Origin: Lumbricus rubellus
Taxonomy: Eukaryota > Annelida > Clitellata > Crassiclitellata > Lumbricidae
DNA: 64,000 nucleotides
Assembly: GCA_945859605.1 (NCBI GenBank)
Contig: OX243825.1
Span: forward strand, 20,651,696-20,715,695
Direction of reading: 5' to 3'
The notes beneath the pieces are model-generated. The model ran no database searches, was not told the DNA's origin, and saw only the letters and a program-made list of their open reading frames with translations. The translations under genes were made by a program, and so were the position numbers. How positions within the stretch are numbered: position 1 is the stretch's first letter; each line of letters opens with the position of its first letter. Below are positions 22,729 through 34,799 of the stretch, piece by piece.

Positions 22729-25700
22729 GCAATATCATCGGGTGATCACAGACTCACTTGTTTTGGCAATTCAATCCTTAGATGTCAAAGAAATTGAAAT
22801 GTTGCTGAAAAGTGATTTTGAAATCGTCTACCCAAACAGCGATCATGACTCGGTTTTGAACACTGCAATGTGCTTAATTGGCTCAGGAATAACCAGGTGG
22901 GAAGATAGACTTAGTCCTACAAGGGATATACAGGGTGGGCCATAAAAGTAACCCCCTACCGTTTTTGCCAATATCTTGGCCAGAAGTAAGAATTTCGACA
23001 TGCAATTTTACAGGCTTAAAGACAATTCATACATGTATTTACACGTGACGGCCAGATTTCATCAAAACATTTCAAACAGAGCAAAATTTATAGCACTTTT
23101 AGTGAGGCCGCCCACCGATTTTTGACGATTCAAAAACGCGACGCAACAAAAGTTGCAAAAATCCAATTGAATTATTCTGGCGAATATCTTGGTCAGAAGT
23201 AAGAATATCGAAATGAAATTTTACATGCTTAAAGAAAATTAATATCTACACGTGATGGCCAGGTTTTATCAAAATATGTTGAACAGAACAAAAGTTATAC
23301 CACATTCAGTGAGACTCCCAGTTTTTTGCCGATTCAGAAGGGTAATGCAACAAAAAGTAGCAAAAACACAATTGTATTAAGTCTCACCTCAAATATTTGT
23401 TATCAAATAGCCTTGATATTGTCGGATGATCATTATTATTGCTATTTAAAAAATAAACAGGGTACCAGCGTAGCTGCACGTCACTAGGAAGTTACTTAGC
23501 AAGATGAAAATCAAATTGTCAAATAAGGAATCTGTCATATTAGTCAACAGGTCCATCAAGAACTTTGCAAAGAGACTCAAAAGACGTCTGGCACTGGTGG
23601 TGGGCACATTGAACACAAGTGCGAAGCACTACCAAGTTCATTTGACAACAGGTGTTTGCGATGAGACTTGATAAAATCGCGTTTTTTCACTTTTTGTTGC
23701 GTTTCGTGTTTGAATCGTCAAAAATCGGTGGGTGGTCTCACTAAAAGTGGGATAACGTTTGTTGTGTCAGAAATATTTTGATGAAATCTGGCCATCAAGT
23801 GTAAATATGAATTGTCGTTAAGCCTGTAAAGATCCATTTTGAAATTCTTACTTCTGGCCATGATATTGGCAAAAAACCTATTTTTTGCGTTTCGTTTTTG
23901 ATTCGTCAAAAAACGGTGGGTGACCTGACTAAAGTCATATAACTTTTGCTCTGTTTAAAATATTTTGTTGAAATTTGACCATTGTACGTGAATATGAATT
24001 GCCTTTAAGACTGCAAAGTTTCATTTAAAAATTCTTATGTTTGGCCAAGATATCGGCTAAAAACCGTAGGGGGTTACTTTTTGTGGCCCACCCTGTGAAA
24101 AACAAACATCTGAATCCATTGCATACATGTAGGTCCGAAACATTCCTATGAATCGTGCAAGGTCTTCTTGAGTCTGGCAGATTTAATGTAAATTCTTTGG
24201 ATTATTCATCCAGCACCGCACTCCATTATGCAGTTGAGAACTGTAGGTGTGGAATGTTCCCTTACGACGATTATAAAGCGATGGTTAACGCCATCATCGA
24301 ACTTCTGTTAAAGTATAAGGCTAATATTAATGCGAAACCAGCGATGGAGAAACACCTCTTATGAAGGCCTCAACAAATGGATGCAGTCATATTGTCCAGT
24401 TATTATTGGATTGGAGAGACGAACTCGGTGCTGGAGTTGACTTGAATGCAAGAGATATGTACGGAGAGACTGCGCTTATTAAGGCAGCCAAGTGGGCCAG
24501 AGAAGATGTCGTTGAATTACTTTTGCAACACGGATGTTTGGATGAATTTCAAGATCATCGTGGATTCTACGCATTGCATGCGGCTATTTATGGTGGTGAC
24601 TTGATTGACGATGTCTCGAGTGATTTCCTAGGATCGATTGGGATAGACGTGTCAGAGAATACATTAGCGTTGTTGAACGGACATGAAGGAAATGGTTTCA
24701 GAGAGAAGATTAGCTATAAACGGACCAAAAATGATGACATACAGAAGATAGTGAGAATGTTAGTAACTTATGGTCGTGCGAACGTAAATTCTAAAGATTT
24801 TCGAGGCAATACAGTCCTTGATTTGGCTGTGAAGTCAAAACTGCGCATCAGCCAACAGACAATTGAGACGATTATGAAATGTGGTGGTGGTAGTTTATGT
24901 GCTTCTGCGAATAGACATCCGCAAAGTTCAGAAAATACTTTTCAAAATGCATATAATTTGGGGAAAACTCCACTCCATCGTTTGTCTGCAGTCCTACCTG
25001 AAATGTCTGATTGGCAAATACGTGAAGTCTTTGACTCATCATATCTTTTAAACAAAAATCCTTATAAAGACTTGTTTGAAACCACGGCGGTTGCAAAAGA
25101 CTACAGAGGCAGAACAGCATTGCATTATTCCATTTTCCCTAGCTTTTTATCGTTTGATGACAGAGTAGTTCTATTGCAAAATATCCTAAAAATAAAACGC
25201 ATCCTTAACGAAAGAGACAACTACGGAAGAACACCTCTGCATTATTGCCAAAGCACAGATGTCTATGAGTCACTTATTGAGCAAGGAGCTGACGAACATA
25301 TACCAGATATCGATGGAAAAACACCTCAAGATTTCAAACAACTGAGATGGAAAGAATATAGCAGATGCGATTTGCCTTTGGGAGTATCTCGTGTGCTGGA
25401 TTATTGTTTAGACGACGATGATGATTGTGAAGAACGGACCCACTGTCGGACCGGTTATAAAAGCAAATTAAAAGACCAATTAAATATGAAAAACTTGATG
25501 CTACGATGATTTGGAAGGATTCAAACGACGCCTACCGCGATCATTTTTCAACAACTATGTGCGAAAAAGTCTGGCAGTTCATGAATAGGTTGTCAGACGA
25601 AATTGGGAAAAAGGATCCGAGATTTGAATGTCAGCCTGTGTTGATTGGCAGTGCTGAAGAAGGGACAAAAGTTAGATTACCAGACGATTTTGATTTCAAT

Positions 25701-26771
25701 ATAATTCTCACAAAATTCAGTGAACTGTGCGAAGTTGTTCCGTCACCTGAGGCGCCAAGTGGATTTGTTCACCTGAAAAGAAAATCTAATTATGCTGAAC
25801 GCTGGCATGCAATTCAAGACTTTAACAATGAAGAGAACTTCGATATGTTTTTCAACAATGATGGTTTTCTTCTGACTACGGAAATCGCATCTAGATTCAG
25901 AATTCTATACCATCAAATACTGAGTGAGTCAGAGTTTTGGGACGGAGAAGATGTTTCAGAATGGGAAACATGTAACGAAATCGGTGTGGTTTATTTCAAA
26001 GAGGAGCAACAGTTCAACGAGTCTGAAGTTGCAAATGATTTTAGACCTTCAACACATCTTTGCAGTAGTATTCTACTGAAACTGAATCGTCCGATCAATG
26101 GCAGATACATGTTAACAGATGTATCTTTGGATATCGTTCCCTGCATTCGGATAAACGATTTCTGGCCAGAGGAGGCATTGTCTAGTGACAAAATAAAGTG
26201 TGGAGGATGTCATCTGGTGTTTGATCAACCGCAGAGAAAGTATCCATGGGTTCCATTTTCAGATCCATTTGTCAGAATCTCATTTGCACCGGCAGAAAGT
26301 CGATTAATCAAAGAATGTTCAGCTGTTGCAAGAGCGGCTTATATGGTTGGAAAACATCTAATTTCTTATATTAAGCCGAAACTCACATATGTTCTGAAGA
26401 CTTGTCTTCTCTACTGCATCGAAGCGTTAAAGGATTGCACAAGCAACAGTTCACTCTATGAAGACATAAATCCAGTTGAACTTAGTTACTTTGTTGAGAA
26501 ATTGATGTTGTGTTTCCACGAGTTCTACCTAAAAGATTTCCTTCCATGTTACATGATGCCGTCCTTTAATTTGCCAATCGAAGATAAGTTCAAATCTAAG
26601 CACGATAGGCTTCTGAATGATTCAAATTTTCGATACCCGTTGTTTGCTTGTAAGTTGTATAAATGTCTTTGTACAACAGAATCTGAGGTTGACGTTTGTA
26701 TTCCGACTCCTGAGCCACTGAATGAAAACTTCAACAGGGAGGAGCTACTGAAAAAACTGATCATCAGTTGA
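22729..26771 (+). pseudogene. Unit C ankyrin-cGAS-like exon 2, disrupted
   Basis: Acceptor ttgcattgtgcag at 22728 and homologous start (VITDSLVLAIQSLDVKEIEM). No promoter or exon 1 precedes it: the old hAT ends 56 bp upstream. A mariner MITE (22931-24095) interrupts the first ankyrin region. Small indels follow, then a one-base deletion in an A-run at 24334-24336, then a long ankyrin frame to 25509. There the same lesion as in unit B (GAAAAAC, 25488-25494) puts the nucleotidyltransferase in the next frame (25506-26771). The catalytic signature differs: GSAEEGTKVRLPDDFDF, so the first catalytic acid is Asp instead of Glu. SLDIVP is kept. The C-terminus is short (KKLIIS). Almost certainly a pseudogene. 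Confidence 0.88.
22931..24095. mobile_element. Mariner-type MITE in unit C coding region
   Basis: The inverted ends read CAGGGTGGGCCATAAAAGTA and CAGGGTGGGCCACAAAAAGT. TA lies before the left end; the right flank is degraded (tg). The interior is largely one long imperfect palindrome of repeated blocks (agtaagaatt, cgattcaaaa), with no transposase. It splits the coding frame where A and E read RDIVNKHLNP. Confidence 0.85.
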
Positions 26772-27639
26772 GCATAGATGCGTACTCTGTACAGCACTAA
26801 AACCAGAAGAAAAGCAATGTATCAAAAACATATTAATGCAAATAGGACCAAGTTGAAAAAGAATGATTTGGCCGAAACGAACTGAATGATGTAAGCTTAT
26901 CGCATTCATAATAAAGGGAACAAACTAGTTTGGATAAGTAGAAAAGCCTATTATGATGTCATTACAGGAGACTTGGCTGTTAGTCATTACATGTGTTAGG
27001 TCGTAAACAAAGGTTCATGGATTTTTGTTGCTTAATAGGGCTGCGAACTTTTGATTTTGTAATTCCGGGACTCCCGCAGTCATTTTGTCATAAGCAACTT
27101 GCACTGTCGACGTAACTGCATTATTTTAATGCAACAAAATTAATGTTGTGTCAATCCAATATAGGATCTACAATCTAGCCTATAACGAAATAGGTCTATC
27201 TAATAATTTTGCAGATAAATCCTTTGAGAAAGAGATGTCGAGGTTTTCAGTTCCAGTAACTAAGGTATACTACCAGATTAGGGGCCTAACCATGCAGACG
27301 TATGAGCCCAGCTTTAGCGATGTTAATAGGCCTAAGTAGTCTAGGTTCAATGGTTCATACAATAACAGAAGTCATGCATGTGGATTAGGCCTAGGCTACA
27401 TAATACATATGCCCTTTATTAAATTAGTCGGTCTGAGATCATAGAGAAGAACCTTTCCTAAATGTATAGGCATATAATAGCAATTTCTGCCGAGTTTTAA
27501 GTTGCCCCAGAACACTCGACACGATGACATATTAATCAGTAGGCCTACATGTCATGTTAAAAATTTATATTTATGAACAGTTCGCCCAGAAAACCTAATT
27601 GCGGTGTTAGACAACATAATGCCGAATGCGCGCCCACTC
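26772..27639 (+). other. Unit C 3' flank
   Basis: No gene. It matches the unit A and D flanks (phrases tttgattttgt-attccggga, cagataaatc, aaattagtcggtctg). Confidence 0.45.
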
Positions 27640-27784
27640 TCTCTCTCTCCCTTCCTCCCTCCCTGCCTGCCTACATCCTTCCCTTCCTCCCTGCCTGCCT
27701 CCCACCCACCCACTCTCCCTCCTTCCCTGCCTGTCTGTCTGTCCCTCCCTCCCTTCCTTCCTCCCACCATCCCCGTCTGTCTGC

Positions 27785-27850
<66 letters not shown>
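27640..27850. repeat. CT-rich microsatellite
   Basis: CCTC/CCTG tracts pass into (CTGT)n and (CT)n. This is the expanded counterpart of the tract at 4295. Open frames here in several phases are low-complexity artefacts. Confidence 0.9.
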
Positions 27851-28147
27851 AAAAGCATGAAAAATCTAGGACACACGACTCAACATCCTACCGGATGTAG
27901 ACCTAAGTGGTTTGGAAAGTTTGTAACACTTCAGACAGGCATTGTCCAACATTATATGTTCAGCCAATAGATCGCGAACTCACCGTTCAACTTATTGAAT
28001 TGGGTGCGCAAAGTAAGAGCAACATTGTAGAAATAGATATCTTCAAATTTCAGGACAATTTGGGATGAATTGTCAGAACTTCAGTAAGTGATAATATACG
28101 GTTCTCCCACCACAAACATTGAGGAGGATCATATCCTGGTTTCCCCA

Positions 28148-28612
28148 AGTCTCCGCCCATGAGTCTACTTGGCTGAAAACAATTATGAATTATCTTAAAA
28201 CTGTGTTTTAACCGCTTCTCATTTTGCGCAAAAAATGCATCTCGATTAAACGTAAAAGGCTATGTTTTTTCTTGTATTATACAACAGACAAACAAGCAGA
28301 AGACAGGCAGACGGATACAAATAGATACACAGACAGACAAAAACCGATTACAGATAGAGCAGGAATAAAATTGCATTACTCCCAAGTCTCCGCCCATGAG
28401 TCTACTTGGCTGAAAACAATTATCTTAAAACTGTGTTTTAACCGCTTCTCATTTTGCGCAAAACATGCATCTCGATTAAACGTAAAAGGCTATGTATTTT
28501 CTTGTATTATACAACAGACAAACAAGCAGAAGACAGGCAAACGGATACAAATAGACACAAAGACAGATAAAAACCGATTACAGATAGAGCAGGAATAAAA
28601 TTGCATTACTCA
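28148..28612. repeat. Tandem duplication, 2 x about 232 bp
   Basis: Two near-identical copies (28148-28380 and 28382-28612), each starting tctccgcccatgagtctac and ending ggaataaaattgcattact. The other units have one copy, so this is a local duplication in unit C. Confidence 0.88.
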
Positions 28613-29099
28613 ATAAAAGCGAAAATAATAATTATAGAACGCGTGAAGATGAAGGAAAGGTAAACAAACGATGAAAAAGCTGACAGACAGACAGACATAC
28701 AGAGACAAACACACAGACGCAGAGAGCGAAAACAAAAATAGAGAAAGGACCATACAGAGAGAGACAGACAGACAGAGACAGACCGAGAGAGAGACACACA
28801 CAGACAGACAGAGAGAGCATGCAGGGCTGAGAGGATAGGGTCAATCGTTCTATAATGTTTCTTAGTATCGTGCAGTTGGTGTAATGTAAAGTATATTATG
28901 TCGGTGTTATTCATTCGGTGTCATTTTCGTTTCTTCTTGTCCTTGTTCTTTCTCGAACCGTACGTTGGTGGCTCGGCAACTGGAAACTGGAGCAAGAGAC
29001 CTGCACCACAACACATCACAACGCACGTTTATTTAACCAATCACACAGGCGTAAACCTATAGCTAAGAAGAACCTGATGCAGGAAGTAATCCAAAAGGA
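28613..29099 (+). other. Unit C flank, AGAC tract
   Basis: Low-complexity gacagacag tract (28680-28825), then conserved unit flank. No gene. Confidence 0.45.
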
Positions 29100-29365
29100 A
29101 GATGGGATTGTTTGGTCATAATCATATCATATGCATGATGAACGACGACAGAAAAATCAAGACGTTACTGTTCCGATTATGTTCGGAAGGATGGATGGAT
29201 CAACTAAAGAAGGAAGACCTCATAGGGAATGCATGGACAATATTACCGGATGAAGTGGACTACAACTTCAAGAGTTGAGTGATGCCGCAATAGACAGACA
29301 ACAGTGGAGGAGGATGGTAAAAAATTCTATCGGATATCTACGGGCATTGAGCCCATGGTTGTTGA
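29100..29365 (+). mobile_element. LINE ORF2 3' fragment (unit C)
   Basis: Same fragment as 16543-16800, with more frame damage. It shares cggaaggatggatggatcaa and cagacaacagtggaggagg. Confidence 0.6.
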
Positions 29366-29453
29366 TAATGATGATGATGATCCTGATCACATAGTGTCAT
29401 AGGTCGTGATAGACGTAGGGCTATACGAAATGCTGATACTCAAACATACATTT

Positions 29454-29680
29454 GTGGGGCGCGGTGGTGTGGGGGCATGTTTGGTGTCATAGAGTCGGAA
29501 GGCTGCGGGTTCAAATCCACCCTCAAGCCGCCGCGTAGGGAACTTGCGCAAGTCCGTCACTCGCAATTGCTCAGCTCTTAGCTTGAAACTCCGATGCGAT
29601 GTCAGCGCTGTAGCCGGGAGCGCCTCTGAATGGTAAGCTTGAAGGGGCGCTATAACAAGTGCACAATACAAACAAACAAT
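29454..29680 (+). mobile_element. tRNA-derived SINE (unit C flank)
   Basis: GTGGGGCGCGGTGGTGTGGG start, B-box GGGTTCAAATCC, tail ACAAACAA. Same position as in the other units. Confidence 0.85.
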
Positions 29681-30106
29681 GTGACAGAAACATTTTCTGC
29701 GTTGTCAGGCGCTGTATCCGGAAGGCAAGGTTTGCCAAGGTTGCTGTACTGTGTTTTGACAGAAGGTGGAAGGTATCTCTCGCTATAGCTGTCTGACAGC
29801 CATGTCAGAATGCATGCATAGAAGAACAAACGTCTGTGTATCTGTCTGTTCGTTTGATTGTCTGTCTCTCTGTGGTATTCGGAGACGGCTTAAATAAATT
29901 TTTCTTCACAGTTTGAACACGGAACACTAGCAGGTAGGCTTAGTGCCTACACTATTGGATAAGTTTTCTGATTTTGAACAGTTTTCGTGAATAAGCCAGT
30001 GCCCAGCGCAGGGTATCCGGTCAAAACCGCGCACACATAACCGCGCACGATCACTACCGCGTTGATCACGACCGGGCATTTATAGACACGTCGTGATATA
30101 AGTACA

Positions 30107-30117
30107 TACATAGATAC

Positions 30118-30148
<31 letters not shown>

Positions 30149-30696
30149 CATACATACATACATACATACATACATACATGCATACATGCATACATACATA
30201 CATACATACATACATGTACATACATACATACATACATACATACATACATGTACATACATACATACATACATACATACATACATACATACATACATACATA
30301 CATACATACATACATACATACATACATACATACATACATACATACATACATACATACATACATACATACATACATACATACATACATACATACATACATA
30401 CATACATACATACATACATACATACATACATACATACATGTACATACAAACATACATACATACATACATACATACATACATACACACATACATACATACA
30501 TACATACATACATACATACATAGACCTACATACATACATACATACATGTACATACATACATACATACATACATACATACATACATACATACATGTACATA
30601 CATACATACATACATACATATATACACACATACATACATACATACATACATACATACATACATAGACCTACATACATACATACATACATACATACA

Positions 30697-30728
<32 letters not shown>
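30107..30728. repeat. (CATA)n microsatellite, about 0.6 kb
   Basis: Nearly pure CATA repeats with scattered variants (tgta, gacc, caaa). They are open in all frames on both strands as YVCM or HTYI repeats, which are not genes. Confidence 0.97.
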
Positions 30729-30849
30729 AAACATACATAGGCTACATACATTGATATTAGTATGAAGTAATCCCTTGTAATCGCGTTAGTATAATTACAA
30801 AGTTCAATGCATAACAGTTTAACATCTAGAGCGTTTTGATCAATGTAGG

Positions 30850-31506
30850 TCTACTGTCATGTCATGTCAATACACCGACGTCGCTGCGCGACGGTTGGCT
30901 ACATGAGTGGACCAAAGTACTCCAGCAATATCTATCCTTTACAGTCCGCAATAGCGCCGCTCCTGATAAACCGGTCCACAGCGTGATGTTATCAAGCCAG
31001 CATATTCTAGGTCTACCGCGACCGCGAACACCCTGCACTAAACCCGTCATGACACTATTTTCAATATTGTCCTACTGTCGCAGGATGTGACCGAAGTAAC
31101 GTAATTTCCGGGTTTTGACATGACCTAATAACTCGCTTTTTGTCCCTGCTAAATTGTAAACTCGTTCATTAGTCAACATTTCTGTCCATGAAATACGTAG
31201 TAGTTTCCTGATGCATTTGTTTTCGAAAGCCTGTATAAGTCTTTCCTCCTCCTTCTTTAGAGTCCACGTCTCACAACCGTATGTTGCCACTGGCCACACT
31301 AAGGCCCTCATCAGTCGTATCTTTGTCTTGGAGCTGATTGCCTTGTTCTTCCAAACCTTTGTCAACTTAATCATGACTGATGTACCCATGGCTAACCTTG
31401 ACTTTACTTCTACATTACAGTCTGCGTCTTTCGTTATTCTGCTTCCCAGATAGACAAAGGAGTCTACCTGTTCTAATCTACCATTGATTACTCTTATATC
31501 CAACAA
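30850..31506 (-). pseudogene. LINE reverse-transcriptase C-terminal fragment
   Basis: The minus strand reads RLEQVDSFVYLGSRITKDAD, then RLMRALVWPVATYGCETWTL, FENKCIRKLLRISWTEMLTN, ELLGHVKTRKLRYFGHILRQ, a stop, then GRGRPRICWLDN. This is the C-terminal part of a non-LTR retrotransposon ORF2 (YLGS, ATYGCETW, RGRPR). It is truncated at the 5' end and broken by at least one stop. A phrase agttcaatgcata occurs on both sides (30802 and 31548) and may be its target duplication. Confidence 0.88.
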
Positions 31507-31765
31507 CGTGTCTACTATGTGCGGCCTATTTTTAAATGCTTGTGATAGTTCAATGCATAAAAATTCGTCAAGAAGTCTTTAGAACAGTTGAACATCTAGG
31601 CGACTGCATCTGCGACCCCACGAACGTTGCACTAGCGAAATTAAACAGATGCGCAAACAAACGCGGTAATGATCGTGCGCGGTTATGAGGGTGCCCGGTG
31701 TTGAAAATCGCGGTTCTGTGTACGCGGTTTTGTGTGCGAGGTTTTGATAGTAAACCCCAGTGCAG

Positions 31766-32164
31766 TGTTGCCACTGAGAAATCCCTAGCTTTCGAAATAC
31801 TAAAGTGTCTTTGAACAGAAGCACTGTGGATATACATGTAAGCTTACAGTCTTATACAAACCCTTCCTAAACGACTTTGGGCGTTGTATATGTAGGCCTA
31901 CAATAATGTACATGACTAAATATAGTAGGAATCTGCTAATAGGATATCACCATCATGAAGCATGCCCTCCTGGGGCGTTGAATGATGCGGCAACAATTTC
32001 CCTCCAGAGACCGCGATCTTCCGCCAGATCACGCGACGGGCGATGTGGCATCCGAATTGAATTCTTGCCCATCATTTTCATAGGCTGAATGTTCCTCGGT
32101 TGAGTCGCCACTCATACGCGAGTAGATCAGATTCAGGCAGGTTGATCATCCCGGCGTTGACTAC
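31766..32164 (+). other. Unit C distal flank
   Basis: No gene. It matches the unit A flank near 6690-6850, then holds unit-specific sequence. The plus-strand reading near 31980-32090 resembles a decayed retroelement fragment but is too short to assign. Confidence 0.4.
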
Positions 32165-32462
32165 ATCAGTCATCCGTCTTCACTCCATGACCCTGGAGCA
32201 GGGGGTTGTTGTTTTAGGCTAGCCCATAGCCGGATGCAGTTTAATGTCATACCCCCGTCTTCACTCCATGACCCTGGAGCATAGGGGTTGTTTTGGGTTA
32301 GCCAAATAGCCGGATGCAGTTTAACGTCGTACCCCCGTCTTCACTCCATGATCCTGGAGCATAGGGGTTGTTTTGGGCTAGCCCATAGCCGGATGCAGTT
32401 TAACGTCAGCATAGGGGTTGTTTTGGGCTAGCCCATAGCCGGATGCAGTTTAACGTCATACC
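32165..32462. repeat. Minisatellite, period about 80 bp
   Basis: Three to four copies of a unit containing cttcactccatgaccctgg, ataggggttgttttgggct and agccggatgcagtttaa. The last copy is shortened. Confidence 0.88.
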
Positions 32463-32787
32463 CAGGACAGGATACACTTATTATAAATGGGGATCAAGGT
32501 CTATGATGGTTTTTCTGCTGGGTTTCCCAACTGTAAAAACCGGCGCAACATCTAAAAAATACCCAGGAATCGGGATGGCCATGGCGTGCGATGATATAGT
32601 TTGATGTTTCGTTAGTGAATGATGGTAAGACTAACATTATTGGCCTAACTTATAAAGCAAATTATTAGTCACCTAATGTTGCATTGTTATGCATTAGTAG
32701 GCCTATAGGGTCTGGTTTGCCGTATGCCACAAACCGCATGGTTTCAATTTATTGGAGCTCTTGTAAATCAGCCTCGGCTTTAACACC

Positions 32788-33030
32788 ATGGCTGAGGCTG
32801 CTGATGCTGCCTTCTTCAAATACTTAATTAAAGACATAGCTAGGCCTATAATCAAAGACAATGATCACGTTCTTTGTAAATTTTTCTCATCTAGACCTCC
32901 TGGTAAATACAATCTGCGCCCTAGACCGCATCCATTTGAACTAATCAATAAAAGCAATAAAAACTTCATGACACGGATGCTGTATAAAACGTTTATTAGG
33001 CTTTATTCGCTGCTCTCTTTATGTCATTAT
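32788..33030 (+). mobile_element. LINE ORF2 3' fragment
   Basis: An open stretch reads AEAADAAFFKYLIKD, NDHVLCKFF, GKYNLRPRPHPFEL and NFMTRMLYKTFIRL. It resembles the tail of non-LTR reverse transcriptases and is the better-preserved sibling of 7185-7400. A TTA/ATA microsatellite follows. Confidence 0.55.
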
Positions 33031-33050
33031 GTGCGTGATAACTGTCGCGT

Positions 33051-33073
33051 TATAATAATAATAATAATAAAAA

Positions 33074-33128
<55 letters not shown>

Positions 33129-33129
33129 C
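33051..33129. repeat. (ATA)n microsatellite
   Basis: AATAAT repeats with a short (CAAT)n extension. Confidence 0.95.
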
Positions 33130-34144
33130 AATCAATCAATCAATTTTCGTTTAATCAAAACTTCAGGCTGGCAGAACGCAGCATGTTAGGCTACATACAA
33201 CTAATTTTACAAAGGTGTTAGGGCCTATAATATATGAGTTCAGTTTATATAAGCAACAGAAAAAATATTTTGCTTGAATTAATATTAATTAATCTATGTT
33301 TGTTAGGTTAAAACCATGGGCGGAGACATAGGGGGGGACAGGGGGGGACGGTCCCCCCCAAAGAATGTGGTGGGGGGGACGGTCCATGTATTTGTCCCCC
33401 CCAATCATTAAGTGTCAGAACATGAACACTTGATGAACACACTGCAGGCGACTGACGACTTTACAATGTTATAAGGAGATTTTCGAACAATTACTAAAAA
33501 ATCTGTTCAACGCATAAGAGCGATGCCATTAAAGAAAACGGATACATCGTCCCTTTTTGAAAACACCTTACCTGGACACCCTTTAATTCTTTCTTCATAA
33601 AAGCTTTATAATTGTATTTATCTTGAAGCTTATAATATACTTTTGACCATAACTAGTGGAAAAATTATGTAAGAAGTATTGCATGTGAATTATAATTTTA
33701 GTTGTATTTGTTTGCTTTTTTAGTGTGGTTTGTGTGTGTGTATGTGGGCGTGTGTGTTTGTGTGTGTTAACTAATTCTGTAATAGATTAAATAGGCATTG
33801 AAATCAAACGATTTTTGCTATTATTGTTTAAGCTTTTAGATGATGGCTGAATGATTTGATTTTCATAATAATGTTGAATATCTAATCTATTTGATTATAT
33901 ATGTATTAATTCAAAATAAATAAAAATTAAAATCAGAAATGAATGTATATTTAAATATATGTATGTTTATGCATGTATGTTAAATGGTGACACTAAATAA
34001 TGACAAACGTATCAAAGAGGACCTACAGCAACCACCTTATGAACACTGTCGACATGGAAATACAAATTCCAGAAGAAGAACAATGAAAAGAAAAAAAGAT
34101 AAACATTATAGGCAGAAACTGCGGAACATTTAAACAACTTACTT

Positions 34145-34607
34145 AGACTTAGACTTAGTCCTTCCTGTGCATGTCTGCACACCGGGCGACGCATCTCCTC
34201 CACTCGTCTCTATCCATCGCCAGTTCTTCCGCCTCCTCCCACGTCAGCTACAGGCATCTTAAGTCGCTTCTAATTGTTTCTGGCCAGTTCTTCCTTGGTC
34301 TTTCTCGTTTTCTTTTTCCTCCAGTGTCCCAGATCATCACTTGCTTCGCTCTTCTGTTGTCGTCCATGCGAAAGACATGCCCCATCCATCTTAGTATTTT
34401 CATTCTAATGATGTTTTCCATAGTATCCTGTCCTGTTCTTTCTCTTATACTCTTGTTTGTTACCGTGTCCCGCCATGATACGTGAAGAATTCTTCTCAAC
34501 CTTCTATGGTGCGCCGCCTCAAGTCTCCTCCCGTCTGCCGCTGTGAGGAGACTTGAGGCGGCGCACCATAGATGGTTGAGAAGAATTCTTCACGTATCAT
34601 GGCGGGA
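34145..34607 (-). mobile_element. LINE 3' end with 63-bp inverted repeat
   Basis: The minus strand reads RRILHVSWRDTVTNKSIRER, then ILRWMGHVFRMDDNRRAKQV and GGKRKRERPRKNW, a non-LTR reverse-transcriptase tail, ending in (ctaagt)n-like repeats at 34140-34155. At its 5' edge, 34468-34530 and 34545-34607 form an inverted repeat: 63-bp arms with one mismatch and a 14-nt loop. Confidence 0.8.
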
Positions 34608-34799
34608 TAAACAACGGTGAACTGAAATACATTGATACTGTAACTTTAAAGACGTCAACAGCCTTTGTTGCTATAAGATGTCGTTAAACTGTTGAATAAT
34701 AAAAAAGAATTAAAATAATTTGATTTTACCCATCAACCAGGGTATCAGTCTCAATGAGAAGATTCACAAAGAGAAGATTGACCATTAGGCGAACTTTAA

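Larger units (their letters stand above)
30012..31756. mobile_element. Mutator-like element with long inverted ends
   Basis: The left end is GGTATCCGGTCAAAACCGCG. The right end, inverted, starts GGTTTACTATCAAAACC. Both continue into related blocks containing ccgcgcac and taaccgcgcacgatca. The flanks ccagcgcag (30003-30011) and ccagtgcag (31757-31765) match in 8 of 9 positions. A 9-bp duplication with long ends fits Mutator-like elements. The interior is a (CATA)n tract and a LINE fragment; no transposase is seen. Confidence 0.6.

Noticed and set aside
27552..27970. Arg/Glu/Asp-rich and Ser/Pro/Leu-rich open frames
   Set aside because: Readings of the CT-rich microsatellite.
30066..30734. Long open frames of CMYV and HTYI repeats on both strands
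   Set aside because: They are readings of a pure CATA microsatellite, open in every frame.
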